Source: Ipomoea triloba (taxonomy: Eukaryota; Streptophyta; Magnoliopsida; Solanales; Convolvulaceae). From it: DNA of 64,000 bases. The notes under the pieces were generated by a model. It did no database searches, was not told the DNA's origin, and saw nothing but the letters and a program-made list of their open reading frames with translations. The stretch is taken from NCBI RefSeq assembly GCF_003576645.1, contig NC_044923.1, forward strand, positions 7,281,417 through 7,345,416. The letters run 5' to 3'. The translations under genes were made by a program, and so were the position numbers. The stretch's first letter is position 1; every line of letters starts with the position of its first letter. Positions 35,395 through 47,149 of the stretch are shown piece after piece.

Positions 35395-38300
35395 TCATTT
35401 CTTGTTGTACAAGAGTTTGGTTTTCTTGATCACAATGTTTTTCAATATGTTGGCACGCCACCTTATGATTGTTGCGGCGTACCTGGTCCTCAATCCGATT
35501 AAGAAGTCTTCCTACAAATATACAAGATCAAATAAATACTTTATTGCAATGCTAGGAAAAAAAAAAAGAGAAGAAATTATTCAAAGCTAGTATTTGTGTA
35601 CTTACATTTAATCTTGCTTTCTTTTTGAATCCCGGGTTCCATTTCTTCAATGTCCCTTTATATGTTTCCATATGCCTCATTACAAATAGTCCGCAATCAA
35701 TATAATTTTCCGACTCTTTCCAACTCATGTCCACAACCTCTTCGGTTAGCTCATCCACCTTCCAGAATAGGGCAGATGACCCCAGTGCTAGGTATTCTTT
35801 TAAAGCTGTAACCTGGACATAAATATTTAAGTCTACCACTGTTACACATTCACACATTCATAACAGTATATTCACAGATTATCTACTCTACATTCACAGA
35901 TTGAAAATACCAGATTCACACATTTCAGTGTTAGATTTTCAGTGATTATATTACATCTGCTATACATTCACACTTTGATAACTCTATATTCACACTTTAT
36001 ATACTATATATTCACGGGTTGAAAAGTACACATTCACATACATGCAGCAACTGAAAAGGAGCTCAAGTTGTTGATCAACTTACCAAGAGGGTTGTGCAAT
36101 CTCCATACTTGTCCTTCATGGTAACACCACGGACTAAGGACTTGTTGTCAATTATTTCAAGTTTTGAGGCTTTAACATTGATGCAAATGAGAAAATAGTG
36201 CCCGTGACGAAGCACTGGAAAGAATATCTAAGTTCAAAAAAGGAAAATAAAAACAGTGTCATCAATGTCTTGAATGTGACTAGATAAAAATGAGTGTTGT
36301 TGATAAACTCACCAGGTCCGCATCATTTATGTCCAAATTTTGTAGGCGCTCAATGTCATATGTCATCCGTTCATAGAAGTTTTGTTTCTTTTTTCCATCG
36401 GGAGACGTTTCATCCATTCGTGGGTGGGATCTAGTTGTAACTAAGATAAAAAAAAATAAAAAATAAAAAACAAAGTATCACTGAAATGTCTGAATATTAA
36501 CCTTTCAAACTGTGAATATAATGTATTGAAGTTGTGAATATATAGACATGAATGTGTGAATCTATAACAGATAGTAATATAATTACTGATATCTATAAAT
36601 ATATACTTGTCAGATTGTGAATATATAGTATTGAAGGTGTGAATATATTGACATGAATGTGTGAATCTAGAACAGATACTACTGTAATTATTGAAATATG
36701 TGAACAAGTATCACTGAAAGGTGTGAATATGAACCTTTCAAACTGTGAATATAATGAATTGAAGTTGTGAATATATAGATATGAATGTGGGGTATATAAA
36801 CTGTGAATATAGAGTATAGAATATGTGATCTTTAAAAAGGACTTACGTAGGCAATTGTGCTGAAAAACACCCTCTTCGGTTGCCCGGTTGCACGCTCTTT
36901 GTCAAGCATTGAGAGTCTCAATGCCCATACATCTAAGAAGATATTTTCAACTTGGCCAACACTGAGCGAGATGAAGTGATCCCTAGTGATCTCAATGTCA
37001 CCAAAGTTGAAAAGTAATTCACTACAAAAGGCACAAAAAAAGAATTAAAATTAAAAAAAAAATAGAAAATTTACCCAATTCACATTAATGTAAGTAATTA
37101 ATAAATATTTAGATGGAACATACTCTTTAGGATGTTCACTAGAAACTTGTACAAATGCATAGTTCGAGAGGAGTTTATCTGGGACAGTGGCATTTTTTAT
37201 TTTCATCCCATGTTCGTTCCAAAATGGAGACCATAGGTTGAGGGGGATGTTCTTGAACTTTCGTTGAGGCCTCTTTCTAGTAATGACATCCTCAACATCC
37301 GATTCACTCTCGGCTAATGCACTGTGTTCACATAATAGAAGTATTTAGTCAACAAAAAACAGAAGCTTATGCTTACCAAATATAGAGCCATATATTCACA
37401 CCTTGTTATCTCTATGTTCACAGTCTGTGAGGTCTATATTCACAATTTAGAATTTTGGAGGTTTAGCCTAAAGGTGTTTAGTTTTAGGTGTCCCAATGCT
37501 TTCTTCACAACTTTAGATCCCTATGTTCACAAATTGTTAATTGTATATTCACCATCTGTTATATATATATTCACAATTTGTTAACTGATTCCCTTTGTTT
37601 TACAGATTCACAGCTTTAATGTTGTATATTCACAGTTTATATATTCCATATTCACAGTTCTTAAACACCATATTCACACATCTTAGGACTTCAGATTCAC
37701 TATAAGTAGGTCACCTCTGTCACAGATTCACAGCTTCATAATTTTATATTCATATATTGCATACTAAACATTCACATTTTTTGTAGTCCACATTCATAAC
37801 ATTTTAGTGCTTCATTGCTAACTTTACAGCCATTCTATAGATTGACAAAAACATAGTGCTAAGATCATTCTTTGTAGTCTAAGTTCTAGAGTCTGCTAAT
37901 TAAAAGTATTCCATTACCTATCAAATTCATCAGCAGGGGAATCAGCCCTTTGAAAAGGAACTCTAGTCACACCGGGGGTTGAAAATGTTGCATCTTTTGT
38001 GGCTTCCCCTGCAATTCTATCCACCAGGGCATCAATCCCCGGTTCCCCCGCAGCATCCTCTGTCTCTTGCTCTTTCTCCTTCTCTTTCTCCTTCTCTTAT
38101 TGCTGCTCCTTGTCCTTCTGTTGCTGCTGTGCTGGTGGTGGTGTTGGAGTCAGCCCCAAATCACTCCCTTGCTGCTGTGCTGGTTGTGGTGGTGGAGTCA
38201 GCCCTAAATCCCCCTCCTGTTGCTGTGCTGCTGCTGGTGATGGACTCAGTCCCAAATCAAAGGTCGGAGCATTTATTTGGTCCGATGGCTGTGTTGCTTG

Positions 38301-41300
38301 AGATAGCCCCAAGTCAAAAGGAGGGGCATTAGGGTCTATTTGTTTCCTTGTCTTTTCAAAGGTTTCGACAAGGGCATCCACAGCCGTAGTGAAGCTTTCA
38401 CTACCAAAGAAGATGTCGTCCAGCTGGGAGGATGTTGGGGTTGCAGTGGCTTCTATGGTGCTGGCAACATTTAGCATGTTAGATAAGCCCGAAAATGTCT
38501 TCCTCATCACATTTACGGGTGCTCCTTGCTTTCCAATTTCAGCCATAGCCTCACCAAACTCTCTTACTGTCGAAGCCAACTTTTGTAGGATCCCTGCCAC
38601 CTTATCTACGCTTGATGATGGGATATTCAATGCAGCAACAGGAGGTTGATCATTCTGCCTGGAGGTGGCAGCAGCAATATCAGTAGGTTTTGTTATTCTA
38701 TGGAGCACTGTCCCCCTTCCAAATGACCCTGCTTTGTTTTCTTCTTTAACCCTTTTTCTAGCAAGTTCAGCACTCCACCCAACAATGGTTGGGTATGTTC
38801 TATTCACTCTCATCCCCTTGAACTGTACCCGGTCAAAGTACACAAGCTGCACAAGACAGGGAGTTAGAATTGAAGGTTATTCACAGTTTGAAAAGCCCAT
38901 ATTCACACATTCATGTCCATATATTCACAGACTCAGTACAGTATATTCACATATTCAATACACTATTACTATCTGTTATAGATTCACACATTCATGTCTA
39001 TATATTCACAGATTCAATACATTAGATTCACAGTTTGAAAGGTTCATATTCACACATTTCAGTGATACTTGTTCACATATTTCAACAATTACAGTAGTAT
39101 CTGTTCTAGATTCACACATTCATGTCCATATATTCACACCTTCAATACTATATATTTACAAACTGACAAGTATATATTCATAGATATCAGTAATTATATT
39201 ACTATCTGTTATAGATTCACACATTCATGTCCATATATTCACAACTTCAATACATTATATTCACAGTTTGAAAGGTTCATATTCACACATTTCAGTGATA
39301 CTTGTTCACATATTTCAACAATTACAGTAGTATCTGTTCTAGATTCACACATTCATGTCCATATATTCACACCTTCAATACTATATATTTACAAACTGAC
39401 AAGTATATATTCATAGATATCAGTAATTATATTACTATCTGTTATAGATTCACACATTCATGTCCATATATTCACAACTTCAATACATTATATTCACAGT
39501 TTGAAAGGTTCATATTCACACATTTCAGTGATACTTGTTCACATATTTCAATAATTACAGTAGTATCTGTTCTAGATTCACACATTCATGTCCATATATT
39601 CACACATTCAATACTATATATTCACAAACTGACAAGTATATATTCATAGATATCAGTAATTATATTACTATCTGTTATAGATTCACACCTTCATGTCCAT
39701 ATATTCACAGCTTCAATACATTATATTCACAGTTTGAAAGGTTCATATTCACACATTTCAGTGATACTTGTTCACATATTTCAACAATTACAGTAGTATA
39801 TGTTCTAGATTCACACATTCATGTCCATATATTCACAACTTCAATACATTATATTCACAGTTTGAAAGGTTCATATTCACACATTTCAGTGATACTTGTT
39901 CACATATTTCAACAATTACAGTAGTATATGTTCTAGATTCACACATTCATGTCCATATATTCACACATTCAATACTATATATTCACAAACTGACAAGTAT
40001 ATATTCATAGATATCAGTAATTATATTACTATCTGTTATAGATTCACACATTCATGTCCATATATTCACAACTTCAATACATTATATTCACAGTTTGAAA
40101 GGTTCATATTCACACATTTCAGTGATACTTGTTCACATATTTCAACAATTACAGTAGTATATGTTCTAGATTCACACATTCATGTCCATATATTCACACA
40201 TTCAATACTATATATTCACAAACTGACAAGTATATATTCATAGATATCAGTAATTATATTACTATCTGTTATAGATTCACACATTCATGTCCATATATTC
40301 ACAACTTCAATACATTATATTCACAGACAAATAAGTCATTATTTTATAAAAATAGTAATGAAAAATCAAAATAAAGTGAAGTTACTAGGATGAATGCAAC
40401 GGGTCCAGTGAAGAATTGCTTGTCATTTTTCTGAAAAGATTGAATGGAGTCGACCATAGACTTGTGTGTATAGGCACACCAATTGTAGGTCTTGATCTGG
40501 TCAAGGTTTATCAAGGATTTTAAAATCCTAAAGTTGCAACACCTATCTTGGTGGCCACACAGCATTGCCGATACTATAAATAGGACAAAGTCGCGTTTAA
40601 ACATATCTCCATGGTCTCCTCTTTTCAGAATCTGCCCCGGCATTGATGTTGTGATTGGGGATTTACCATCAATTCCCCATCGCTCCCTCCATGAGGCCAC
40701 AAGGTTGGCATACGCTGCACTATCACCATCTTCTGCCATATGCTCAAATCTTGTGCCCTCCTCAACCACGTTGCTCCCTTGTGGGATCCCCAATGTTCTT
40801 TGAACATCATCCTCTTCTATAAGCAGCAATTCACCCCCTTCAAGTCGGATTGCAGAGCAATAAACATCAAACTGCCTAATCAAGTACTTTATTAGAGGGC
40901 CTTCACTCTTTGTTAGTTGGAGGTGTAATATCCCTCCAAATCCGATCTCCTCCACAGCCCTTTTCTGTTCATCAGTCAGCTCTTGAACAAACTCAGCCAC
41001 AATCTTCGGGATCATTCTTGTATTCCACGTTTTTTGTTGTTTCTCTACAGTTTCATCCTCATCTGTGCATGGATTTTTTCTTGTAGTTTTTCTCTTTGCT
41101 GCTCTTTCAGCCCGACTACCTTCCCCTTGTTCCACTGATTTTCTCTTTCCTGTTTGTTTTTCAGCGGTAGATGGCCTATCATTACGCTGTTTTGTTCTTA
41201 CTTCGGCTTGGATAGACGAGTCTGAACTTTCTACCTCTGCAGCTTGAGAGGAAAGTATAGCTCTTGTCTTCCTTGCCTCTTTGTTCACACGGCTAGGATT

Positions 41301-41312
41301 TGTTTTCTCCAT
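35395..41312 (-). CDS. ULP1-like (C48) cysteine protease carried by the MULE
   Basis: Eight coding exons on the minus strand: 41,312-40,386; 38,846-37,918; 37,321-37,124; 37,021-36,847; 36,440-36,313; 36,227-36,084; 35,812-35,606; 35,511-35,395; about 940 aa. Exon 1 starts MEKTNPSRVNKE and has a basic, low-complexity head, then a conserved plant-transposon domain ending FTGPVAFIL-LVYFDRV. Exon 2 holds four DLGL(S/T)-type repeats between Pro/Gln-rich linkers. The C-terminal peptidase core shows His in RHGHYFLICIN (exon 6; second His codon 36,198-36,200), Asp in EIIDNKS, and the nucleophile in NYIDCGLFVMRH (Cys codon 35,693-35,695). ULP1 enzymes process SUMO or similar modifiers; a role for this one is inferred only. 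Defects: an in-frame TAA in exon 2 (38,097-38,099 region; CAA in the other copy) and an exon 4-5 junction that is one base out of frame in my model. It may be a pseudogene. Confidence 0.75.
36480..36835 (-). repeat. TGTGAAT array in a protease intron
   Basis: Degenerate TGTGAATATATAGACATGAA and TGTGAATCTATAACAGATAG words fill the intron between exons 4 and 5. Frames open across it only because of the repeat. Confidence 0.7.
37390..37810 (-). repeat. ATTCACA array in a protease intron
   Basis: Degenerate TATATTCACA, CAGATTCACAGCTT and CATATTCACACATC words occupy most of the intron between exons 2 and 3. The homologous block is at 32,280-32,710. Confidence 0.7.
38880..40330 (-). repeat. 233-bp minisatellite of ATTCACA words in protease intron 1
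   Basis: Near-identical 233-bp units start at about 39,069, 39,302, 39,535, 39,768 (a shortened unit of 128 bp) and 39,896, with the next at 40,129. Each unit is itself composed of about a dozen ATTCACA-type words. The array lies between exons 1 and 2 of the protease gene. Confidence 0.85.
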
Positions 41313-41339
41313 TGCTGCCAATTGTACCACTGAATAGTT

Positions 41340-41960
41340 TAGAAATAAAAACAGAACACCACAGGGCTATAGATTCACACATTGAAAACTATATATTCAC
41401 ATAAGCTATACTACATATTCACAATCTAGAAACACCACAGGGTTATATGTTTATTAATTATATCAACACTGTTATGCATTCACACATTCAAAACTCTATA
41501 TTCATAGTTAATATACTCTATATTCACAGTTAGAAAACAACACATTCATACATTTCAGTGATAATTGTTCAGTAATAGGATTACTATCTCTTCTACATTC
41601 ACACATTCGTAACACTAGATTCACATACCATATACTGTGTATTCACATTTTGAAAACTCTAGATTCACACATTTAAGGGGCAATATGTTTAGTACTTATA
41701 TCAACACTGTTATGCATTCACACACTCATATCACTACATTCACAGATGCAGTACTCTATATTCACAGTTTGAGCACTCCACATTCACACATTTTCAAGGG
41801 CAATATGTTTTGTAATTATATTTATCAATGTTATGCATTTAGACATTCAAAACTCTATTTTCACGCTTCATATTCTCCATATTCACAGTTTGAAAACCTC
41901 ACATTCACAGAGATTAAACTCTAGGTCACAAAATTATAATCTCACATTCACAAAGATTAA
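41340..41960 (-). repeat. ATTCACA array in the 5'UTR intron of the protease gene
   Basis: Degenerate words such as CATTCACACATTCAAAACTC and TATTCACAGTTTG are interspersed with GTTATGCATTCACACA. The array lies between the coding start and a probable non-coding first exon. Confidence 0.7.
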
Positions 41961-42097
41961 TCTATTAACATTGTATGTTACATACAATAGAAATCTACTC
42001 CACAGAAACTCTTTAAACTACTTAGAATCACAAAATATTGAATAAAATGTAAAATTTTTGAACTAAAATCCCATAATATAAAAGTGTGAAGAAATAC

Positions 42098-42310
42098 CTG
42101 TTTTCAAAATGCTTCAATGATAGTATGAAGACTGCTGCTTAGTGTTGTTGCAAAAACTTCCGGCGAACTAGTGCTATAGTGATCGTTGCCGATGCGATTA
42201 CGTCGGGAAAGGGTGAAGAACTCTTGCGGAGGAAGGGAATCGCCGTCGAAATGGTGAAGAATCGCAGACTGTGTAACTTGGTTGAGAAGTCGTCTTTGGC
42301 TTATATATTT
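42098..42310 (-). promoter_or_regulatory. Probable non-coding first exon of the ULP1-like gene
   Basis: On the minus strand a GC-richer stretch ends GAAAACAG before GTATTTCTTC, a good donor. An acceptor (ATTCAG) lies just before the coding start near 41,339. The stretch has an open frame but no convincing start that joins the coding frame, so I treat it as leader. Confidence 0.45.
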
Positions 42311-42374
42311 AAAAAAAAAAATTTGATTGGCTGGGGATAACGGTGCCACTAATAGCACCGTTATACCCAGCCAT

Positions 42375-42442
42375 TAAACGGCGTCGTTTAAGGACCCAGG
42401 TGCACCTTGCAAGGTGCACCTGGGTCCACGGCATAACAATTG
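42375..42442 (-). repeat. Right terminal inverted repeat of the MULE
   Basis: It contains AAACGGCGTCGTTTA (one mismatch in the short palindrome), the perfect palindrome with half-arm ACCCAGGTGCACCTT (42,394-42,425), and the end CCACGGCATAACAATTG. The target duplication ATATAAAGGC follows at 42,443-42,452. Confidence 0.85.
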
Positions 42443-42449
42443 ATATAAA

Positions 42450-44070
42450 GGCAAAAGGGTCAAATAGGCCAATGTACTACCATTGATTGTTTATCTATCA
42501 CCATGAATTAAAATATGGTCCATCTAGGTCATTATACTCTTAATAATTTTTCATCTAGCATTTTTAGCCTATTTCTAACAAGTTACACATCTGATTTGAT
42601 GACATGGAAAAATAAAATTAGAAAAAATGATGACATGTTATTTATGTGGATGTTTTGGATGATTTTACCCTATTTCATTAATGAAGAAAAATGATTTCTT
42701 GCAATGAAATATGGTACAAATCAAAGTTGTTATATAATGTTTTAACTATAGTGTACTGCACTACTGTGTATGTATAGTGGGGTATTCAAAATTGTTCGGC
42801 AATAAAATTTCATGAAAATCAATATATGAAAATTAAATATAATAACTTAAGATATTGTATTGGGTAAATTTTATTATTTTTTAAAAAATAATTTAATTTT
42901 CATATATCGATTTTAATGGAATCTCATTGTTGAACGACATTGAATAGCCCGCTATACATACACAGTATACTGTAGTTGAAACTTTATATAGCAACTTTGA
43001 TCTCTGCCCTATTTCATTGCAAGAAATCATCTAAAAATACAATATCTTAAGTTATTCAATTATCCAAAAATCCAAAAATATTAATTTATTTTTAAAATAA
43101 AATAAAATTTACCCAATACAATATCTTAAGTTATTATAAAAAATAATTTAATTTTCATATATCGATTTCCATGAAATCTCATTGCCGAACGATAGTGAAT
43201 ACCCCGCTATACATACACTGTAGTTAAAACTTGAACTAATATCATTTTTGGTCCCACGACTTTTGAGGTCTTATCACTTTTGGTGCACAACTTTAAATTT
43301 TTTCAATTTTGGTACCTGACTTTGTTATTTTTATCAGTTTTGGTCCTTTCGGCCAAATTGATGGCAAAATGATACAGAATTTTATATTTTAAGGACAAAA
43401 TCATTATCCCAAAGAAAGATCTTCAATATCTAAACAAAAGAAAAATCATATTAAGAGAAAAATAAGAATTTGTCAAAATGCTATAAATCTCATAGATCTC
43501 TGTCTAGTTTCTGTCTGTCTTCTCCATTATTTGCGCCGATAAAACACCTATAAATATGATTTTACAGTGATTTTGTTTAGATAATGAAGACGTTTCATTG
43601 AGATGACGATTTTACCCTTAAAATATAAAATTCGACAACATTTTACTGTTAATTTGGCCGGAAGGACCAAAACTGATAAAAATTATAAAGTTAGGGACCA
43701 AAATTGAAAAAATTTAAAGTTGTGCACCAAAATTGACAAAACTCAAAAGTCGTGGGACCAAAAGTGATATTAATTCTTAAAACTTTATATAGCAATTTTG
43801 ATTTCTACCCTATTTCATTGCAAGAAATTATTTTTTTCATTAATGAAATAGGGTAGAAATCACCAAAACATCCACATAAATAACATGTCATCATTTTTTT
43901 TAATTTTATTTTTTCATGTCATCAAATTAGATGGGTAACTTGTTAGAAATAGGCTAAAAATGCTAGATGAAAAATTATTAAGAGTATAATGGCCTAGATG
44001 GACCATATTTTAGTTCATGGTGCTAGATGAACCATCAATGGTAGTACACGGGCTATTTGACCCTTTTGCC
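42450..44070. mobile_element. 1.6-kb foldback TIR element, older than the MULE
   Basis: The left terminus GGCAAAAGGGTCAAATAGGC is matched by GCTATTTGACCCTTTTGCC at the right end. The arms share CTACCATTGAT, GGTCCATCTAG, TAATTTTTCATCTAGCA and ATGACATG words. Its right target duplication CTATATAAA (44,071-44,079) matches 25,661-25,669, now separated from the left terminus by the MULE. A second TIR element is nested inside at about 43,233-43,775. Confidence 0.75.
43233..43775. mobile_element. TIR element nested in the foldback element
   Basis: TAATATCATTTTTGGTCCCA at the left is matched by GGGACCAAAAGTGATATTA at the right. The inverted similarity continues through CGACTTTTGAG, TGCACAACTTTAAATTTTTTC and TTTTGGTCCTTxCGGCC. 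The middle is unrelated AT-rich DNA. Confidence 0.65.
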
Positions 44071-44448
44071 CTATATAAATGATAATTCTGTAATCAAGAT
44101 TATATGCCTGTAATTAAAACAGCCACCTTAGCCATCGTTGTCACCAATGACAATCCTCATTCTTTGTTTCAGAAATACAAAATGCTACAACTGTCTTCCC
44201 CTGGCGTTGTCTCCGGGATACAGCATGGTTGTCTTTTAGAGGGAGATACATGATTACATTTTGAAATTAATGCTAATTATTTAATGCTAATGGTTGTCTT
44301 TACATGCATGTTTGGATGTTACAAGAGAATTAGAAGAAAGAAATTATAATTCTGTGTGGGAAAGAAATAAGATGATAATAAAATAAAAATTCAAAATTTA
44401 TTGTTTAGTAGGCATAAATAAAATTATTGAGAATTTCAATTATAATGT

Positions 44449-44449
44449 T

Positions 44450-44515
<66 letters not shown>

Positions 44516-44545
44516 GTGTGCGTGTGCGCGCGCGCGCGTGTGTGT
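44449..44545. repeat. TA/TG/CG microsatellite
   Basis: A TA dinucleotide run of about 60 bp is followed by TGTGCGTGTGCGCGCGCGCG. It is Z-DNA-prone in principle and has no coding content. Confidence 0.9.
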
Positions 44546-47149
44546 TAATTGAAGGGAATAATCAAGTAGTATAAAGACCAAAATATTCCGGTAATTGCAA
44601 TTCCTAGAGAAAGATGTATGATTATTAGGGAGGGTAATTTGGTTCTCACATTCCAAAATTTCTTCCTATGTGTTATGGAATTGCAATTCGTAGGGGAGAT
44701 GAGATTACAATTCTATAAAATTGAAGAATTGCAATTCCTCCAACCAAAATCTGGAATTTTCACATCTTAAAATTGAGTGGAAAGAAATTACAATTATATT
44801 TGAGTACTAGCTTAGTATGATATATACTTTATTTATGTATGTATATATTGTAAAAATAAAGTATAAAAATAATTAAAATTGTTTACATTATTATTAAACA
44901 AAATATAAACTCTTTCTCTTTTTTTTTTCTCTCTATAATTTTCAAATAAGATGATAAAAATTTACTACCTTAAAGGAACTATTAAATATAGAGCGCTCAT
45001 TAAATATAATTCAAACTAAAATTTTAATTATTTTTATTTATTAATATTTTAATGTTAGGCACGAACTTTCGCGCATAGCACGTACAAAAAACTAGTATAA
45101 AAATAAAGGTTACAATTTTGTGAGACCATCTCATGGATACTTATCTGTGAAACGGATCAGATCAATATGCAAATATAATACTTATACAAGCAAATAAAAT
45201 GTAATACTAGTTAAAAATAAAGTTTTTGTTACTTATAAGACAAAACGTAATATTTTTTAAAACAAATGTAATACTTTTATATCTTAATGTAAAAGTATTA
45301 CTTGTTTTTTTAATAAAAAATATTATATTTTTCTACCTATAAGGGAAACTATAATTCTTTTGATGAAAAAAAAAAGTAATACTTTTACATCAAAATGTAA
45401 ATGTCATACATTTGTCTTCAAAAGTATTACATTTTCCCTTATAACAAAAACTTTATTCTTAATTAGTATTACATTTGCTAGCATAATTACTTAAATATTA
45501 CATTTCATTTTGACCTGGTCTAGTCTCACGAATCTCACACAAATTTTTGTCTAAAGATAAAAGTCAAGTTACCTGGTGCTTAAATAGCCAATTTAATGCC
45601 AAAGACCTTGTGGTCAAGCAGCATGAAGTACAATCATGGTCCACACAGCTGTGCGTACCATACTATCAAATAATGTATATTTAGTATAAAAATAATATAT
45701 TTTTAATATATTAAAAATGTATATTGTATTCAGGGAATGTACATTATTTGTGTACTAAATATATATTATATGAGCTTCAATGAGGATAAATTGATTCATT
45801 GAGTTTCATGTAATATGGTCAATAGTACTCAAAAATAATGGTCGGATTAATTTTATTTTATTTTTTTGTCTACTTCAATTCCATTACAACTTTTTGAAAT
45901 TAGAATTTGAACTTTGGAGAACACATAGATCAAATTTGTAATTTATTACCTCCATTTAAATTGTAGGATAATGGCGGTGGATATTCGGTGCAATCTTTAT
46001 TAAAATTTATTTTTTAAAAAATAAAATTGACGTGCTCTCCGTGTTTCAAAAGCCCAGAAGAGTTTTATAGGCCCACAGAGAAATGAAAATCCAAGACAGA
46101 CAGAATAATGATGATGAGTGGTGAGTGGGTACTGTAGCCACGTGACAGCAAACTGGACAGGTGGCATGCCAGGTCAGGGCTCACGAGTTTGACGCTTACC
46201 TTAGCAACTACGCAAAACATCACCTATAGCCATATTCAACATGTGAACTCTCCCCCTCCTCCTAGTCACTTTCCTTTCTTTGAATTCCATCAACAATTAC
46301 CTAAATTTAGTAAGAGCTTCTAGATAAACCCTTTTACTCACAATTTCCATTTACTAAATATCTCCCTCATTATCCCCTAAATCATTCACAATTTTATCAA
46401 AAACCACTTTTATTATTATTATTATTTTTATTATAACTCTCCTTAAAAAAATTATCAAATAAAAGGAGACCCAAAAATCATTAATTTCTCATCCCAGTAA
46501 TAACTTGTGATTATGAAATATCAGTGTTTTCTTGTTATAGAATATCACATAAAATCTTTCACGGTTCTTTTATGATAACTTAATTATTAGTATAGTTTTT
46601 TTTTAATGATAATAACTTAATTGTTAGTGTAGTTAACTAATTTATAAACAAACCGAAAAACTCAGTCTCAAATAGAACTATGAATTTTTGTTATTCATAC
46701 ACGTAGAAATATGATGAATGATTTTGAGTCTATTGTTGTTTACCATCACATTAATAGGTCAGCGAATTAAGTCGCTCACACTTTAATTAACTCTCATTTT
46801 GGCTCAAACTATTGGGATCATATTTCCCCTGCTTGTATTGCGATCTTTTGATTTGAATTAATAATAAGCTCCTATGATTTATTTGTCAAAATTTTTTTAT
46901 AAATATAATAACTTTACTTCCATGGTTTATTTGTATTTTTTAATTATTTTTTGAGTCAGAAAAAAGTCAATGAATAATGAATAGCCAATGAATATAAAAA
47001 AATAATTTATTAACTCTTACAGAATTAAACTAGAGGGCATTTTGGAGTTATGGAAGTTTGAACTTTCTACGAAATTTAAAATAGGAGAAAATTCCACTCA
47101 TATTTAGTGTAATATTTTACTTAAGTTTGGAACAATGAATTTTTTTTTT

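Larger units (their letters stand above)
25673..42442. mobile_element. Large Mutator-like element with FAR1-type transposase and ULP1-like protease genes
   Basis: Both ends carry ATTATGCCGTGGACC-type terminal sequence, followed by a perfect palindrome of over 30 bp (half-arm ACCCAGGTGCACCTT) and then AAAACGACGTCGTTTT or a variant. The outermost bases differ slightly: GCAAATTATGCC on the left and, inverted, CAATTGTTATGCC on the right. Inside are a plus-strand transposase gene (26,147-29,802) and a convergent minus-strand ULP1-like protease gene (35,395-41,312), with a partial second copy at 30,446-33,736. Spacers and introns are filled with ATTCACA-type repeats. The assembled length is 16.77 kb, but the internal 4.7-kb duplication beside an N gap is probably an assembly artefact, leaving about 12.1 kb. 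The layout resembles KAONASHI-type MULEs, an inference from gene content. Confidence 0.85.

Noticed and set aside
38880..40330. CRISPR-like regular repeat array
   Set aside because: The units are 233 bp and continuous with no unique spacers, and this is plant nuclear DNA. It is an intronic minisatellite.
30446..41312. True tandem duplication of the protease gene within the transposon
   Set aside because: The boundaries coincide with an N gap, the first copy is error-rich and truncated exactly at the gap, and the overlap explains both copies.
42104..42358. Minus-strand 84-codon frame near the right MULE end as a separate gene
   Set aside because: It overlaps the terminal repeat and a probable non-coding first exon, and it ends in a stop before the donor.
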